NCBI GenBank assembly: GCA_017524665.1
Contig: JAFXVF010000004.1
Span: 1 to 55,987, forward strand
Origin: Clostridia bacterium
GTDB taxonomy: Bacteria > Bacillota > Clostridia > TANB77 > CAG-508
Length of the DNA stretch: 55,987 nt
Direction of reading: 5' to 3'
The notes beneath the pieces were generated by a model. The model was not told the origin of the DNA. It saw only the letters and a list, made by a program, of their open reading frames with translations, and did no database searches. Below, piece by piece: positions 29,048-37,235 of the stretch. Position 1 is the first letter of the stretch. Every line of letters starts with the position of its first letter. Both the position numbers and the translations under genes were made by a program.

Positions 29048-30553
29048 GTAATAACAGTAATTGTTTTGCTAATTATTTCGGGAACAGTAATTTCTATTAG
29101 CACAAACTCAGAGAGTCTTTTATCTAAGACAAATGATGCAGTGGAAATGTTTAATCAAAAAGCATCAACGGAAGAACAAGAAATGATAAACTATTTAGCA
29201 ATTTTAAAAATTGCAGATTTTATAGATAAAGATACAAGTGGTGCCAATAAGCCAGTTGTTCCAGAATCAAATGATAAATTAGAAGTTTATTATTTAACAT
29301 GGTCACATAGTGAGTATGTTGAATCTGACACATACACAGAGATACCAAGCACTTCAGAGCCTCAAAATGGCTGGTATAATTACGACGAAGGAAAATGGGC
29401 TAATATAAAAACTGTAAATAAAGAAACAGGTAATGAGGCATATTGGGTTTGGATACCAAGATATGCATATAAAGTACCAACTAGGCCTACAAATTCAAAT
29501 TATTCGAAAAATCCAACATTTGAAATTGTTTTTTTAAAGGGAACAAGCAATATACCTGTAGATGAAAATGCATTAGGTGAAAATGAAACAATCAAAGATG
29601 TTTATCCTAATGGAGGGGAAAACGATTATGTTGAAGAAGGCGAATGGGTTGTACATCCAGCATTCAATTTTGGTGGAACACCACTAGAGGGAATATGGGT
29701 CGGAAAATTTGAAGCAAGTAGTACCATGCCATCTGCACAGTATGGCGGTGGAAACAATGCATCGTTATATGTAAATGTCATGCCTACTCAAATAAGTTGG
29801 AGAAATATAAGCATTTCAAATGCATTTTCTGTTTGCAAGGATATGACGCAAACAGGAGGGACGCTAGCAGGAACTACAACTTTGCCTCATTTAGCGAAAA
29901 ATGTAGAATGGGGAGCTGTAGCATATATAACTCAAAGTAAATATGGTGAAATGAGAACTGGTGGAAACGGACAAGTGTGGATTAATCCATATCGTTCAGG
30001 TTCTTCAACATCAAATTACGTGTTTATGACAGGAATGGCGGGAAGAGGTGCTAATATTGGCAACACAGAGGAAACTGATGAATATAATTGTAAAAATGGA
30101 CCAAAAGCAAGTACAACAGGAAATGTTTACGGTGTTTATGATATGGCTGGAGGAATATGGGAATACACGGCAGCATATATAGATGTTGAAACGGCAAATA
30201 CTCATCTTACAGCTTTGAAAAACTGTTTAAATGGTGAAGATGATGCTAAATATGTAGATGTATATCAAACAGGAGAAACGGATAGCGCAATTTATCATTA
30301 CCAAGCGATAGCTCAAGATGAAAAAATAACTAAATGGGGAGATGCAGTATATGAAACAAGTAAATCATATCAAGGGTATAACGGATTACAAATAGATTAT
30401 TCATACTATCCGTATGGTTCGCGTCCTGTTTTTAATAGGAGTGGAGCTGCTACATATGGTGTTGGAACAGGTGTATTTGCATTTGGACCGTTTACTGGAG
30501 AACCAAACTCTACAATAGGTTTTAGGCCGGTTTTTATAGTTAACAATTCTTAA
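28982..30553 (+). CDS. Prepilin-like protein 2 with C-terminal formylglycine-enzyme/SUMF1-like domain
   Basis: The ATG at 28982 follows AAAGGAGAAG. The 523 aa protein opens with a basic tail and the prepilin-type segment HGITLVALVITVIVLLIISG, then an extracellular domain. That domain contains AYWVWIPRYAYKV, WVVHPAFNFGGTPLEGIWVG, VKFEA-type beta strands, NVYGVYDMAGGIWEYTAAY and a terminal GFRPVFIV. NVYGVYDMAGGIWE resembles the NVWEW-type core of SUMF1/FGE-like lectin folds, so a C-type-lectin-like binding role is plausible. Its first about 75 nt are nearly identical to those of the next gene. It starts 28 nt after polC and could be read through from it. Confidence 0.72.
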   Translation: MVKQITKEIKYHNKHGITLVALVITVIVLLIISGTVISISTNSESLLSKTNDAVEMFNQKASTEEQEMINYLAILKIADFIDKDTSGANKPVVPESNDKLEVYYLTWSHSEYVESDTYTEIPSTSEPQNGWYNYDEGKWANIKTVNKETGNEAYWVWIPRYAYKVPTRPTNSNYSKNPTFEIVFLKGTSNIPVDENALGENETIKDVYPNGGENDYVEEGEWVVHPAFNFGGTPLEGIWVGKFEASSTMPSAQYGGGNNASLYVNVMPTQISWRNISISNAFSVCKDMTQTGGTLAGTTTLPHLAKNVEWGAVAYITQSKYGEMRTGGNGQVWINPYRSGSSTSNYVFMTGMAGRGANIGNTEETDEYNCKNGPKASTTGNVYGVYDMAGGIWEYTAAYIDVETANTHLTALKNCLNGEDDAKYVDVYQTGETDSAIYHYQAIAQDEKITKWGDAVYETSKSYQGYNGLQIDYSYYPYGSRPVFNRSGAATYGVGTGVFAFGPFTGEPNSTIGFRPVFIVNNS

Positions 30554-30625
30554 TTGCAAGAGCTTATTTGGATAAAAAAGATTTTGACAGTTTTTACTTA
30601 TTACTGATATACTCTAAAAAACTAA

Positions 30626-30702
30626 GGAGAAGAAAAATGGTAAAACAAATAACGAAAGAAATTAAATACCATAATAAGCGCGGAATTACTCTTGTTGCTC
30701 TT
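30626..30702 (+). repeat. Duplicated 5' module, copy B
   Basis: The partner of 28971-29047. It carries the ribosome binding site and the MVKQITKEIKYHNK start of prepilin-like gene 3. Confidence 0.75.
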
Positions 30703-32086
30703 GTAATTACTGTAATAATTATTCTGATTTTAGTTGGAACAGTAATTTCAATTAGCTTAAACCAGGAAAGCTTATTTGAAAAAAGTGCAGATTCAGCAGA
30801 AAAATATAATGGCAAAGTAGAAGATGAAGAGAAAAATGTAAATAGTGCGTTAATGCTTCTAGAAGAAATTGAACCAATGCCTGTAACGGTGAAAACTTCC
30901 AACTATCCTGCAGGTTGGGATAATACGAAAATATCTGCTATAGCTTTGGGAGGAGGAAGAACTGCTCCAATTCCAACAGGATTTGTTGTATCTGGAATAG
31001 AAGGCGAAAATACAATTGGGGGAGGACTAGTTATATACCAATTAAATTCGAGCCTAACAAATTCTGATGCTAATGCATTAACTAAAGTAGAAACGGAAGA
31101 AGAACATGAGTTAGCAATGAACAATTTGGATCAATTTGTTTGGATTCCGGTAGATGATATAAATCAAATGATAATGTGTAAAAAGAATAATTTAGCATAT
31201 ACAGATGAAAACGAAGTACAAGTAGCTGCACAAATGTGTAACATTGTGTATGATGAGGCATCTGATACAATAAAATGTGCTGTCCATAATAGTGAAGATA
31301 TATGTGGAAGACTATATAGAGAAAATTCAAAAAGAACAACAGTGGATGGATATAATATGTACACAACGAATATAGACTTTGGCAAAAGAGACCAAAAGTG
31401 GACAGCAACACGGATACCGTGAACCAGATATAACGACTGGAGATGCTTCAGCATATGGAATTGAAGGGATAAACAACATTTTAGGAACGAATGCGGAGTC
31501 TTTTGATGAAGAGCTAGAAACAGCATGGAGAACAGAATTAACAACTAATTTTTATAATATGGCAAAAAGCGTTGCAAAATATAAAGGCTTTTATATTGCA
31601 AGATATGAAGCAGGAAAAAAGACTATTGACACTACTACAACTGAAGCTGACTATACAAGCTATAAAGGACAAGTAACAATGAGTGCTGCTTGGGTCAGCA
31701 AAGCCTGGTATGGCTTTTACCAACGTTTAAGAGGAACAAAAAGTGACACGAATAGTACAATGATATGGGGATGTCAGTATGACCAAGTAATGAGATTTAT
31801 AGGAGAAGAAACTGAAATCGGACACAATGACAGAGGATTAGCTGGAAGTCTAAAAACTTCAGGAGCAGTTCCAAAAGACTTGATGAAGAATATTTATGAT
31901 TTAGAAGGAAATTATTTTGAATGGACTGTAGAAGCACAAAATACTTCAAAACGTATATTTAGGGCAAACGCGTTTGATAATATTGGAAGTAACCATAACT
32001 ATTATTCTCCAAACCAAATAAACAATTATAGAGAACCTAATTTTGCTGGACACACATATGGAGCTCGTGCAACTCTGTATTTATAA
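30637..32086 (+). CDS. Prepilin-like protein 3 with +1 shift at CGG 31411
   Basis: The ATG at 30637 follows AAGGAGAAG. The N-terminus (MVKQITKEIKYHNKRGITLV) matches prepilin-like protein 2. The zero frame ends at 31422. Skipping C31411 joins DQKWTAT to GYREPDITTGDASAYGIEG and gives 482 aa. The C-terminal part holds GFYIARYEAG, MIWGCQYDQVMRF, IYDLEGNYFEWTVEA and a final GARATLYL. These are the same SUMF1-like landmarks that follow a continuous N-terminal half in related clostridial proteins (IPV.D followed by ARYEAG). Both halves are needed for that fold. A terminator follows. The function is probably surface attachment or ligand binding, which is an inference. Confidence 0.8.
31411..31413 (+). 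other. +1 frameshift site in prepilin-like gene 3, CGG codon 259
   Basis: The context is gca aca C gga tac cgt. The zero frame stops (TGA) three codons later. The shifted frame is open for a further 224 codons. Confidence 0.87.
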
Positions 32087-32095
32087 TTTGTTTGT

Positions 32096-32130
32096 AAAGA
32101 TAGTACTAAAAAAGTACTATCTTTTATTTT
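32096..32130 (+). terminator. Terminator after prepilin-like gene 3
   Basis: A 12 bp stem AAAGATAGTACT/AGTACTATCTTT with a 5 nt loop and a T-rich tail. Confidence 0.88.
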
Positions 32131-32184
32131 ACAAAAAAATATTAATGTGTTACAATAAAAGTATCTTTTAAAGGAGGGATAAAT

Positions 32185-32475
32185 ATGGCATCAAAAAGTG
32201 AAATGGATTCAGAAGCAAGAAGAGATTATTCACAATGGACACACAGTCTAGTTTTATGGAGAAACAAATACAATGAGGCGACGACACCGGAAGAAAAAGC
32301 TGATGCTTATGATAATATTGTAAGATGCATAAGAGAAAAAATAGATATGGATTATGATTTTGACTATATCTCTTTCGGCGTAGCAAATATCACGGATGAG
32401 GAATTAGAGGAATTTAGAAGAATAGAAGCAAGAATTAGAAAACAGGATGAACCAGATAGCAGAGATGAGAGATAG
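32185..32475 (+). CDS. 96 aa acidic helical protein, unknown
   Basis: Not recognised. The ATG follows AAAGGAGGG. It is soluble, with no membrane helix, and is rich in Arg, Glu and Asp. Features include SQWTHSLVLWRNKYNEA and repeated DYDFDY, with an Arg/Glu-rich helical C-terminus. It is followed by the DUF1294 gene after 9 nt, so the two are probably co-transcribed. No function can be assigned. Confidence 0.72.
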   Translation: MASKSEMDSEARRDYSQWTHSLVLWRNKYNEATTPEEKADAYDNIVRCIREKIDMDYDFDYISFGVANITDEELEEFRRIEARIRKQDEPDSRDER

Positions 32476-32484
32476 AAAGATAAC

Positions 32485-32775
32485 ATGGAAAAATATTTTA
32501 ATATTCAAAACATCGCAATATATTTAGTAGCAATAAATATTATTGGCTTTTTTGCCATGTGGATAGATAAGAAAAAAGCACAAAAGGGAGCATGGAGAAT
32601 AAGTGAGCAAGCGTTATTTTATATAACGCTTCTTGGCGGTGGAGTTGGAACAATTTTAGGGATGTATACATTTAGGCACAAAACGAAAAAGCTTAGATTT
32701 ACAATTGGCTTTCCAGTTATTCTCATTTCAGAAATTATATTACTTGGTTATTTGTTTTTTAAATATGTAAAATAA
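32485..32775 (+). CDS. DUF1294 membrane protein
   Basis: This 96 aa protein has three hydrophobic helices (about residues 8-24, 41-61 and 72-93). The conserved AMWIDKKKAQKGAWRISE and LLGGGVGTILGMYTFRHKT are the family signature. DUF1294 proteins are small integral membrane proteins of unknown role. The ribosome binding site is weak (AGAAAG). The gene lies close after the preceding small gene. Confidence 0.85.
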   Translation: MEKYFNIQNIAIYLVAINIIGFFAMWIDKKKAQKGAWRISEQALFYITLLGGGVGTILGMYTFRHKTKKLRFTIGFPVILISEIILLGYLFFKYVK

Positions 32776-32789
32776 AAGGAGGTTTTTAA

Positions 32790-34826
32790 ATGAAGAAAAA
32801 AATTGCAATTATAATTGTGTGTTTAATTTTAGTTGCGTCTGCAATTGGCTGTTGCTTTCTATTTAAGAATGATGAACTAGAATTAAAAAGTGTACACAGC
32901 GAAGCAGAATTAGAAAAGCTATATAAAGGCGAAGATACATCTGCAAGAGACATAGCAACTTATATTTTCACATTGCCTTTTAGTATATTCTATAATTATC
33001 CTTTGCATTTTTCTAGCAGAGTACAATCTTTTGATTATGATATTATGGAAGATGCAGTGCCTGTAACTAATTCCTCAAAATCGGGACTTGCATTGGATGA
33101 GGCTGTAAGTAGCCCAACAAGTCCATCTAGTGGTAGCACAGAGACTAAAGATTATTCTACAACTAATATACAAGTAGAAAATGTTGATGAAGCAGATATA
33201 ACAAAAACAGATGGAGACTATATCTATTCTATTTCTGAAACTGATGTAGTAATCACAGATGTGAGAAATCCTAAAGAGATAAAAATAGCATCTAGGATAC
33301 AATCTGGAACAGGAGTAATTCCAGAAGACATGATATTAAATAAAGATAAACTTGTTGTAATATATGCAAAGTCAACATCAAGTTCATATTATTATAACAG
33401 TAGTACGATTGTTAAGGTATATAATATTGCGTCTAGAGAAAGACCAGTTTTATTAAAATCCTACGAATTAGATCAACCATATTATACTTCAAGATGTATT
33501 AATAATATGTTATACGTTTTATCTTCAGGATACTTAAAGAAAGACGGAGATAAGATAAAAAGAAGCTATACAGAAGATGGACAAAACGTTGAAATTGCTC
33601 TTGAAAATATAAAATACGTAAATAAAATAAAAACAACGAAATTAACAACAATTGCAACACTTGATTTAAATAATGCATCACAAGATGTGAATGTTAATGC
33701 TTACTTATTAAATATATCAAATGCATATGTATCAGAAAATAGCATTTATTTGCTTGAACAAAAGTATGAGTATTCATATAGAAGATATGCTCCTCCAGTT
33801 AGTTCATTATTTGGACTAGCCGGAGCAATTGGGCCATTTATATATGAAGAGGATGACGATGATAATGACTCATATGGATACCATACAGAAATAACTAAAT
33901 TCGATATTCAAAATGACGGAAGTGTTACATATTCAGCAAATACAAAAATAAAAGGAAAGACAATAAATCAATATTCTTTAGATGAATTAAATGGACACCT
34001 AAGAGTAGCATTATATGACAATGATGGTGCGAGAGTAGCTATCTTTGATGAAAAATTAAATCAAATAGGAGTTTCAAATTATGTTGCTAAAGGGGAGACA
34101 ATGTATTCTTCACGCTTTATGGGAAATAAAGCATATTTAGTAACATATAGAACAATGGATCCGTTATTTGTATTTGATTTAAAAGATGAAAAAAATCCAA
34201 AAGTACTTGGAGAACTACATATTCCTGGATATAGTACATATTTACATCCATATGATGAAAATCACTTAATTGGAATTGGAATGCAAACAGAGGAAATAGT
34301 AAGAAGAAATTCAATGGGACAAGTAACTTCAACTACAGCAAGTGTGGTTGGAATGAAAATGGCATTGTTTGACGTAACAGATGTAAACAATCCAGTCCAA
34401 ATGTCTGAAACTATAATAGGAGATAGAAGAACAACATCAGCTATTCTTACAAATCCTAAAGCTTTGCTGTTCTCGAAAGAAAGAGAATTAATAGCAATAC
34501 CAGTAAACAATTACAGTGAGGACGTCGAAATAGGAGAAGAATCAAGTACATATTCAACGGCAATTAGTATGTATACAAATTACAGCAAACCATATATTGC
34601 TGAAGGATATTTTGTGTATAATATTAATTTGGAAGAAGGCTTTAAGTTAAAAGGAACAATAAAGCATGAAAGCGCTACAACCTACAAATATAGCTATTAT
34701 AAAAATTCAAAGCTTCTACGAGGCATGTACATTGATGAAAACTTATACACTGTATCAGAAACAGCAATAAAAGTTAATAAACTAGATACATTAGAGCAAG
34801 TTAGTGAATTAAAAATAAAGAAATAG
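32790..34826 (+). CDS. Secreted/lipid-anchored C-terminal beta-propeller protein
   Basis: This 678 aa protein has an N-terminal signal with a possible lipobox (VASAIGC, Cys about residue 21). A Ser/Thr-rich linker follows, then the family hallmark TNIQVENVDEADITKTDGDY and KVVIYAKS-type blade strands. The length and the NVDEADI motif match the COG4880-type secreted beta-propeller proteins of unknown function in Bacillota and archaea. AAAGGAGG precedes the ATG. It is followed 12 nt later by a DUF4190 gene, so it is part of a small envelope operon. Confidence 0.82.
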   Translation: MKKKIAIIIVCLILVASAIGCCFLFKNDELELKSVHSEAELEKLYKGEDTSARDIATYIFTLPFSIFYNYPLHFSSRVQSFDYDIMEDAVPVTNSSKSGLALDEAVSSPTSPSSGSTETKDYSTTNIQVENVDEADITKTDGDYIYSISETDVVITDVRNPKEIKIASRIQSGTGVIPEDMILNKDKLVVIYAKSTSSSYYYNSSTIVKVYNIASRERPVLLKSYELDQPYYTSRCINNMLYVLSSGYLKKDGDKIKRSYTEDGQNVEIALENIKYVNKIKTTKLTTIATLDLNNASQDVNVNAYLLNISNAYVSENSIYLLEQKYEYSYRRYAPPVSSLFGLAGAIGPFIYEEDDDDNDSYGYHTEITKFDIQNDGSVTYSANTKIKGKTINQYSLDELNGHLRVALYDNDGARVAIFDEKLNQIGVSNYVAKGETMYSSRFMGNKAYLVTYRTMDPLFVFDLKDEKNPKVLGELHIPGYSTYLHPYDENHLIGIGMQTEEIVRRNSMGQVTSTTASVVGMKMALFDVTDVNNPVQMSETIIGDRRTTSAILTNPKALLFSKERELIAIPVNNYSEDVEIGEESSTYSTAISMYTNYSKPYIAEGYFVYNINLEEGFKLKGTIKHESATTYKYSYYKNSKLLRGMYIDENLYTVSETAIKVNKLDTLEQVSELKIKK

Positions 34827-34838
34827 GAGGAATTATTT

Positions 34839-35102
34839 ATGGTAGATAAAGTAAATAAGAAAAAATCAGGCATGCCTGTTGCATCATTAGTATTAGGAAT
34901 AATATCTGTATTAACAACACTTTTTTGGTACATAACACTTCCAACAGGAATACTTGCAATTGTATTTGGAGTTAAATCTATAAGAAAACTAGGAAGCAAC
35001 TTAGGAAAAGCCGGAATGATTTTAGGAATTGTAGGGTTAGCACTATTTGCATTTATTTATATTGGATTAACATTTATATTAATTTTAGCTAATACTTATT
35101 AA
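34839..35102 (+). CDS. DUF4190-like small membrane protein
   Basis: This 87 aa protein has two long hydrophobic helices. The first is preceded by GMPVASLVLGIISVL and the second by GKAGMILGIVGLALF, with a short basic loop GVKSIRKLGSNL between them. This is the DUF4190 arrangement, whose role is unknown. AGGAGG precedes the ATG. A terminator follows immediately. Confidence 0.8.
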   Translation: MVDKVNKKKSGMPVASLVLGIISVLTTLFWYITLPTGILAIVFGVKSIRKLGSNLGKAGMILGIVGLALFAFIYIGLTFILILANTY

Positions 35103-35106
35103 AATA

Positions 35107-35138
35107 AAAAAGTGATTCTTTTTAGAATCACTTTTTTT
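35107..35138 (+). terminator. Terminator after the DUF4190 gene
   Basis: A 13 bp stem AAAAAGTGATTCT/AGAATCACTTTTT with a T run. Confidence 0.9.
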
Positions 35139-35569
35139 ATTTAATTTGTAAATGAGCATGAAATTATGTTGATTAACAAAAAGACAAACCCAATCAAAAG
35201 GCCAAATGAAAAGGAATACAAGACACACATGCAAACATATATACTGTACACATAAAAAATAAAAATAATTGTAAATTAATAATAAAATACAAAAAATAAT
35301 ATTTAATTGTGAATAACTTGTGAATAAAAAGTGTCCATTTTAAAGTTATTCACAAAGTTATCCACAGTTTCCACAGAAAATAAAAAAATAATTGTGTAAA
35401 CCAAAACAGGTTACATAACGCCGTAATAAAAACGAAACATAAATGTAACATAAATGTAATAAAACCCGAAACATAGAAAAATGCCAGTATTCACCCAAAA
35501 CCAGGAATTAAAAATATTGTAAAATAATCTTATGAATGATAATATGTCATAAAAAAAGGAGAAATTAAC
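35139..35569. other. Non-coding AT-rich segment with DnaA-box cluster
   Basis: About 430 bp without an ORF of note. The first half is very A-rich (35200-35305), the middle holds four DnaA boxes (35308-35366), and the rest contains scattered GTAACATAAATG-like words and a possible promoter (TTGTAA 35517-35522, TAATAT 35540-35545) for the next gene. Confidence 0.6.
35308..35366. promoter_or_regulatory. Cluster of four DnaA boxes
   Basis: Four 9-mers fit TTATNCACA exactly: complement at 35308-35316 and 35319-35327 (TGTGAATAA), then plus strand 35346-35354 (TTATTCACA) and 35358-35366 (TTATCCACA). Each pair is spaced 11-12 nt start to start, and the two pairs face each other. DnaA binding is expected, but no dnaA or dnaN is nearby. 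Confidence 0.7.
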
Positions 35570-36175
35570 ATGATTTTTAAAACAAAAGAAAACGGAATAA
35601 CTCTTATTGCTTTGGTAATAACAGTTATAGTACTATTAATTTTGGCAGGAACTGCAATCTCATTAAGTGTAAGTGGAGATGGTTTGTTTACAAAAGTAAA
35701 TACGACTAAAGAAAAACATAATGAAAAAGTCGTAGAGGAAGAACAAGGAATAAGAAATGCAATGGACATTTTAGAAATTGTATCGCCAACAAGTGGAGCA
35801 GTATATTATAATAATGCAAAAATTGCAGACAGTTTTGAAATAGAACTAATTACTCAAGGAGAAGATGAAATAGTAGGAATAACTAATACGGTATTTACTA
35901 AACAAAATGGATATATGGCAACCGTAACGATAACTCCAAGTAGTAGATTGGCAATAAGCTTTACAGCTTTTGTTGAAACGGATGCAGAAACAGGAGATAG
36001 TAGAGTGTCTACCGGAAGCGCTCAAGCAACTTTAGATGGAAATGCTATAGACATTAACGACATAGAAGTAATAGGGGCAGAAGATTGGTTTAACTTGGGA
36101 GATGAATACAGATATCTTGTAGAAAGCATGGATACAGCAAGCCTTTTAAACATAATTGCCAATGCAAGTAATTAA
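35570..36175 (+). CDS. Prepilin-like protein 4, 201 aa
   Basis: It has the NGITLIALVITVIVLLILAG module after a short basic N-terminus, then a KVNTTKEKHNEKV helix as in the other members. A beta-rich domain follows (YMATVTITPSSRLAISFTAF), then an acidic C-terminus. AAAGGAG lies upstream. It is the smallest of the four family members here and lacks the SUMF1-like part. The family is probably surface-exposed after processing by a prepilin peptidase. Its function is unknown. Confidence 0.75.
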   Translation: MIFKTKENGITLIALVITVIVLLILAGTAISLSVSGDGLFTKVNTTKEKHNEKVVEEEQGIRNAMDILEIVSPTSGAVYYNNAKIADSFEIELITQGEDEIVGITNTVFTKQNGYMATVTITPSSRLAISFTAFVETDAETGDSRVSTGSAQATLDGNAIDINDIEVIGAEDWFNLGDEYRYLVESMDTASLLNIIANASN

Positions 36176-36274
36176 TAATAAAAATACTGTTAAACATTTC
36201 CCAACGTTGATAATTGAATGATTTTTTAGTAAAATAAATTATGATGAAAACATTACAAATTAAGGGGGAAATAT

Positions 36275-36565
36275 ATGAACAGGCTAAATCCAGAATGGTT
36301 TCAAGATTTAAAAGTAAATGAAGATGGTGATAGCATACCACCTAGAGATGGTATGCAAATGGAATATGTACCGGAAACACGAGAATATTATAATGGATAT
36401 AATATAATAAGTAGCGGAGGAAAATATAATGTTACAGATGTTTTTGGTCGCATCATAGCAACGGGAATTGATTCGATAGAGGCAGCAAAGACATTTATAG
36501 ACGACAGAAGTAGACAAAACACCAGAAGAAGACAAAATGGAATGAATAATGGAATGACTAGATAA
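36275..36565 (+). CDS. 96 aa unknown protein with Arg-rich tail
   Basis: Not recognised. The ATG follows AAGGGGGAAA. The first half contains PPRDGMQMEYVPETREYYNG. The second half, GGKYNVTDVFGRIIATG then EAAKTFIDDR, looks like a small beta-alpha fold that could bind a ligand or a protein. The C-terminus (RSRQNTRRRQNG) is basic and could contact nucleic acid. It is a single gene with a strong 15 bp hairpin after it. Confidence 0.7.
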   Translation: MNRLNPEWFQDLKVNEDGDSIPPRDGMQMEYVPETREYYNGYNIISSGGKYNVTDVFGRIIATGIDSIEAAKTFIDDRSRQNTRRRQNGMNNGMTR

Positions 36566-36571
36566 GATAAA

Positions 36572-36615
36572 CAAAATGCATGAAACAAAATGAAACGTTT
36601 CATGCATTTTGTTTT
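36572..36615 (+). terminator. Terminator with perfect 15 bp stem
   Basis: CAAAATGCATGAAAC (36572-36586) pairs perfectly with 36597-36611, followed by TTTT. Confidence 0.85.
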
Positions 36616-36675
36616 ATAAAAAATGATTGATAAAATTTCCCTTAAATGCTTGATTTTTCTAAAAAAATATAGTAC

Positions 36676-36776
36676 AATAGGTATTGCTTGAAAATAGCAA
36701 TACCTATTCTTAGTTTAAGGCTATACTCTTACTTAAACTCAGTTTATGGCAAATATTATTTTAAGGAGGTAAAAAC
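36676..36776 (+). promoter_or_regulatory. rpsO 5' leader with stable hairpin
   Basis: AATAGGTATTGC (36676-36687) pairs with GCAATACCTATT (36697-36708). A second possible stem (TTAGTTTAAG with CTTAAACT) follows before AAGGAGG. Leaders ahead of rpsO often bind S15 for feedback control; whether this one does is not known. Confidence 0.45.
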
Positions 36777-37040
36777 ATGACACCAGCTAGAAAACAAGAA
36801 ATCATTAATACATATAAAAGAGAAGAAAACGATACTGGATCTCCAGAAGTTCAAATAGCTCTTTTAACAGAAAGAATTAATGAACTTACAGAACATCTAA
36901 AAGTACATGTAAAAGACAATCACTCAAGAAGAGGACTTTTAAAAATGGTAGGTAAAAGAAGAAACTTATTAAACTACTTATCTAAAAAAGACTTGGAAAG
37001 ATACAAAGAAATAGTTGAGAAATTGAATTTAAGAAAATAG
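36777..37040 (+). CDS. rpsO: 30S ribosomal protein S15
   Basis: This 87 aa primary 16S rRNA binding protein has the S15 core [16 protein letters not shown] and [20 protein letters not shown], ending [18 protein letters not shown] precedes the ATG. It is followed by pnp after a 195 bp leader, the normal order. Confidence 0.96.
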   Translation: MTPARKQEIINTYKREENDTGSPEVQIALLTERINELTEHLKVHVKDNHSRRGLLKMVGKRRNLLNYLSKKDLERYKEIVEKLNLRK

Positions 37041-37235
37041 TACTTGTGGCGGGACATGGCTTAATTTCAGCTGTATTCCGCCAAGTTTATGTTCTGTTTT
37101 GCACAAAATGAAAGAAAAAAACGAATATTAGATAAATTTTGGTTGTAAAGTAGCTTGTACAAAGGGCATATTTTGTGCTTTTTGTAGAGGTTACGTTTCA
37201 AACAAAATTTATTCTAAAAATTAGGAGGTAAATTT
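37041..37235. promoter_or_regulatory. rpsO-pnp intergenic leader
   Basis: 195 bp between rpsO and pnp. GTGGCGGGACATGG near 37047 could pair with ATTCCGCCA near 37075, giving a hairpin of the kind where PNPase and RNase III control pnp mRNA. No clear terminator was seen. Confidence 0.4.

Noticed and set aside
35139..35569. Chromosomal origin oriC
   Set aside because: DnaA boxes and an AT-rich tract are present, but dnaA, dnaN, rpmH or gidA are absent, so a full origin is not supported by this window alone.
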